This document shows positions 5,441 through 6,032 of a DNA stretch of 6,032 bases, in pieces. Origin of the DNA: an uncultured Ruminococcus sp. (GTDB lineage: Bacteria; Bacillota_A; Clostridia; Oscillospirales; Ruminococcaceae). Location of the stretch: contig CAMOXW010000022.1 of NCBI GenBank assembly GCA_946629405.1, positions 1 to 6,032 of the forward strand, written 5' to 3'. Made by a program: the position numbers and the translations under genes. The notes below the pieces were generated by a model that made no database searches, was not told the origin of the DNA, and worked only from the letters and a program-made list of their open reading frames with translations. The first letter of the stretch is position 1; each line of letters begins with the position of its first letter.

Positions 5441-5467
5441 AAAAAGTCCGATTATTCGGACTTTTTT
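5441..5467 (+). terminator. Strong, bidirectional rho-independent terminator
   Basis: An 11-bp stem (AAAAAGTCCGA 5441-5451 with 5456-5466) closes a TTAT loop and is followed by a T tract continuing to 5467. The A run on the left makes it work on both strands. It is the natural end of the transcript starting near 5247. Confidence 0.88.
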
Positions 5468-5545
5468 CTTTTGCTCTCTTCTATTCCTATCTTGGTACCA
5501 GGTAATGAGGCGCAAAAGTTGTATTTCATGTGTATGCCGACATAT

Positions 5546-5577
5546 AAAATAGCCGCAGGTCTGCCTGCGGCTATTTT
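5546..5577 (-). terminator. Terminator of the serine recombinase gene
   Basis: A 14-bp perfect stem (5546-5559 with 5564-5577) with the GCCGCAGG/CCTGCGGC core and a 4-base loop. On the minus strand it ends in TATTTT and begins within the recombinase stop codon. The same core recurs in the 1417-1450 hairpin next to the decayed copy. Confidence 0.85.
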
Positions 5578-6032
5578 CATACCTGTTCATTGATCTCAAA
5601 GCACACCGTGCTCGAATCCTTGAAATCACCGTTGAATTCAAGGGTCACATCAAGGCTGCCGTCTTCGTTTTCGTGGACGTTTATCTTGCGGACGAGCAGT
5701 CGCGTATTCGCATCCGAGATGTACGGTTCGAGGAGCACCTCGTCAAGCAGCTCTGCTGTGGACATCAGTTCGTCGCGGCGCTTCTTGCTGAGTTCGTCGA
5801 ACTTCCTGCAATCCTCTATCTTCTGCGTCAACTCCGCTATCTCGGCTTCACACTTTTCGAGCATTGAATTATAGACCTTGGCGTGTTCGCGGTCGCCGAT
5901 TCGCTCCATTATCAGTTCCTCGATCTGCCCGTTAAGAGTAACTATCTTTTGTGAATATTCTTTTATCATTTTATCGTATTTAGGCTTCTTTTTGTTCCAG
6001 TCCTTTACGATCTCATCATACTTCTTACTGGA
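5577..6032 (-). CDS. Large serine recombinase, C-terminal part (runs off the window)
   Basis: The frame stays open to the last base of the window (first visible residues SSKKYDEIVKDWNKKKP), so the 151 visible residues are the end of a longer protein and the internal Met at 5969 is not the start. Residues ~10-95 form a charged heptad-like coiled coil (KIVTLNGQIEELIMERIG, CEAEIAELTQKIEDCRKFDE), as in the zinc-ribbon/coiled-coil region of large serine recombinases. After it come LLDEVLLEPY and the basic beta segment TRLLVRKINVHENEDGS, then LDVTLEFNGDF, typical of the tail of transposon or phage-type recombinases. These enzymes cut and rejoin DNA at att sites through an N-terminal catalytic serine, which lies outside this window. 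Assignment rests on the tail only. The gene ends in its own terminator and its 3' end is duplicated at 1455-1592. Confidence 0.8.
   Translation of the reverse strand, partial: SSKKYDEIVKDWNKKKPKYDKMIKEYSQKIVTLNGQIEELIMERIGDREHAKVYNSMLEKCEAEIAELTQKIEDCRKFDELSKKRRDELMSTAELLDEVLLEPYISDANTRLLVRKINVHENEDGSLDVTLEFNGDFKDSSTVCFEINEQV
5586..5723 (-). repeat. Direct repeat copy B: recombinase 3' end
   Basis: Gap-free counterpart of 1455-1592 in the same orientation, here inside an open reading frame. The pair could support homologous recombination removing the ~4.1 kb between them, though identity outside the central 50 bp is modest. Confidence 0.8.

Noticed and set aside
5106..5593. Several overlapping plus-strand open frames of 64-94 codons
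   Set aside because: They run through the promoter, the tRNA half and terminators, lack RBSs, and show no domain-like sequence.

Overview
The window looks like a chromosomal accessory region of a Gram-positive gut or rumen anaerobe close to Ruminococcus (Oscillospiraceae/Clostridia). The reasons are a secreted glycoside hydrolase ending in a type I (cellulosome) dockerin, a CE2-type carbohydrate esterase, strong AGGAGG-type ribosome binding sites, and near-perfect TTGACA/TATAAT promoters. The species assignment is inference; no marker gene here fixes it.

Layout, left to right. (1) Positions 2-1279 (+): the 3' part of an SGNH/CE2-like carbohydrate esterase with a C-terminal beta-sandwich module; its 5' end lies outside the window. 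(2) Positions 1417-1729 (-): a decayed transcription unit with a perfect promoter, a good RBS and ATG, then only the last ~45 codons of a large serine recombinase, broken by stops, followed by a hairpin. (3) Positions 1837-3073 (+): a self-contained gene with a consensus promoter, RBS, secreted GH18 glycosidase with dockerin, and terminator. Its best-placed initiation codon reads ATA, not ATG. (4) Positions 5026 down to 3225 (-): a promoter and a tightly packed pair encoding an AAA+ ATPase of the DUF4143 type and a YbaK/ProX prolyl-tRNA editing protein. A third coupled start codon follows, whose frame runs into the GH18 gene from the opposite side and looks truncated. (5) Positions 5027-5545: no convincing protein gene. 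It holds 11-nt-period direct repeats, a perfect promoter, a LexA-box-like palindrome, the 3' half of a tRNA-Leu(UAG) from anticodon loop to CCA, and a strong terminator. (6) Positions 5546-6032 (-): the C-terminal end of a large serine recombinase with its terminator, closely similar to the remnant in (2).

Functionally, the two carbohydrate-active genes fit polysaccharide breakdown outside the cell (deacetylation and GlcNAc-linked glycan cleavage), while the minus-strand pair is intracellular. I see no direct functional link between the groups. Region architecture is the more interesting aspect. Two same-orientation copies of a recombinase 3' end bracket about 4 kb, and a tRNA half cut exactly at the anticodon loop is a classic integration footprint. 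Together they suggest repeated element insertion and decay. I do not see a clear new multi-gene system; the strongest oddities are the ATA start, the recombinase remnant and the tRNA half.
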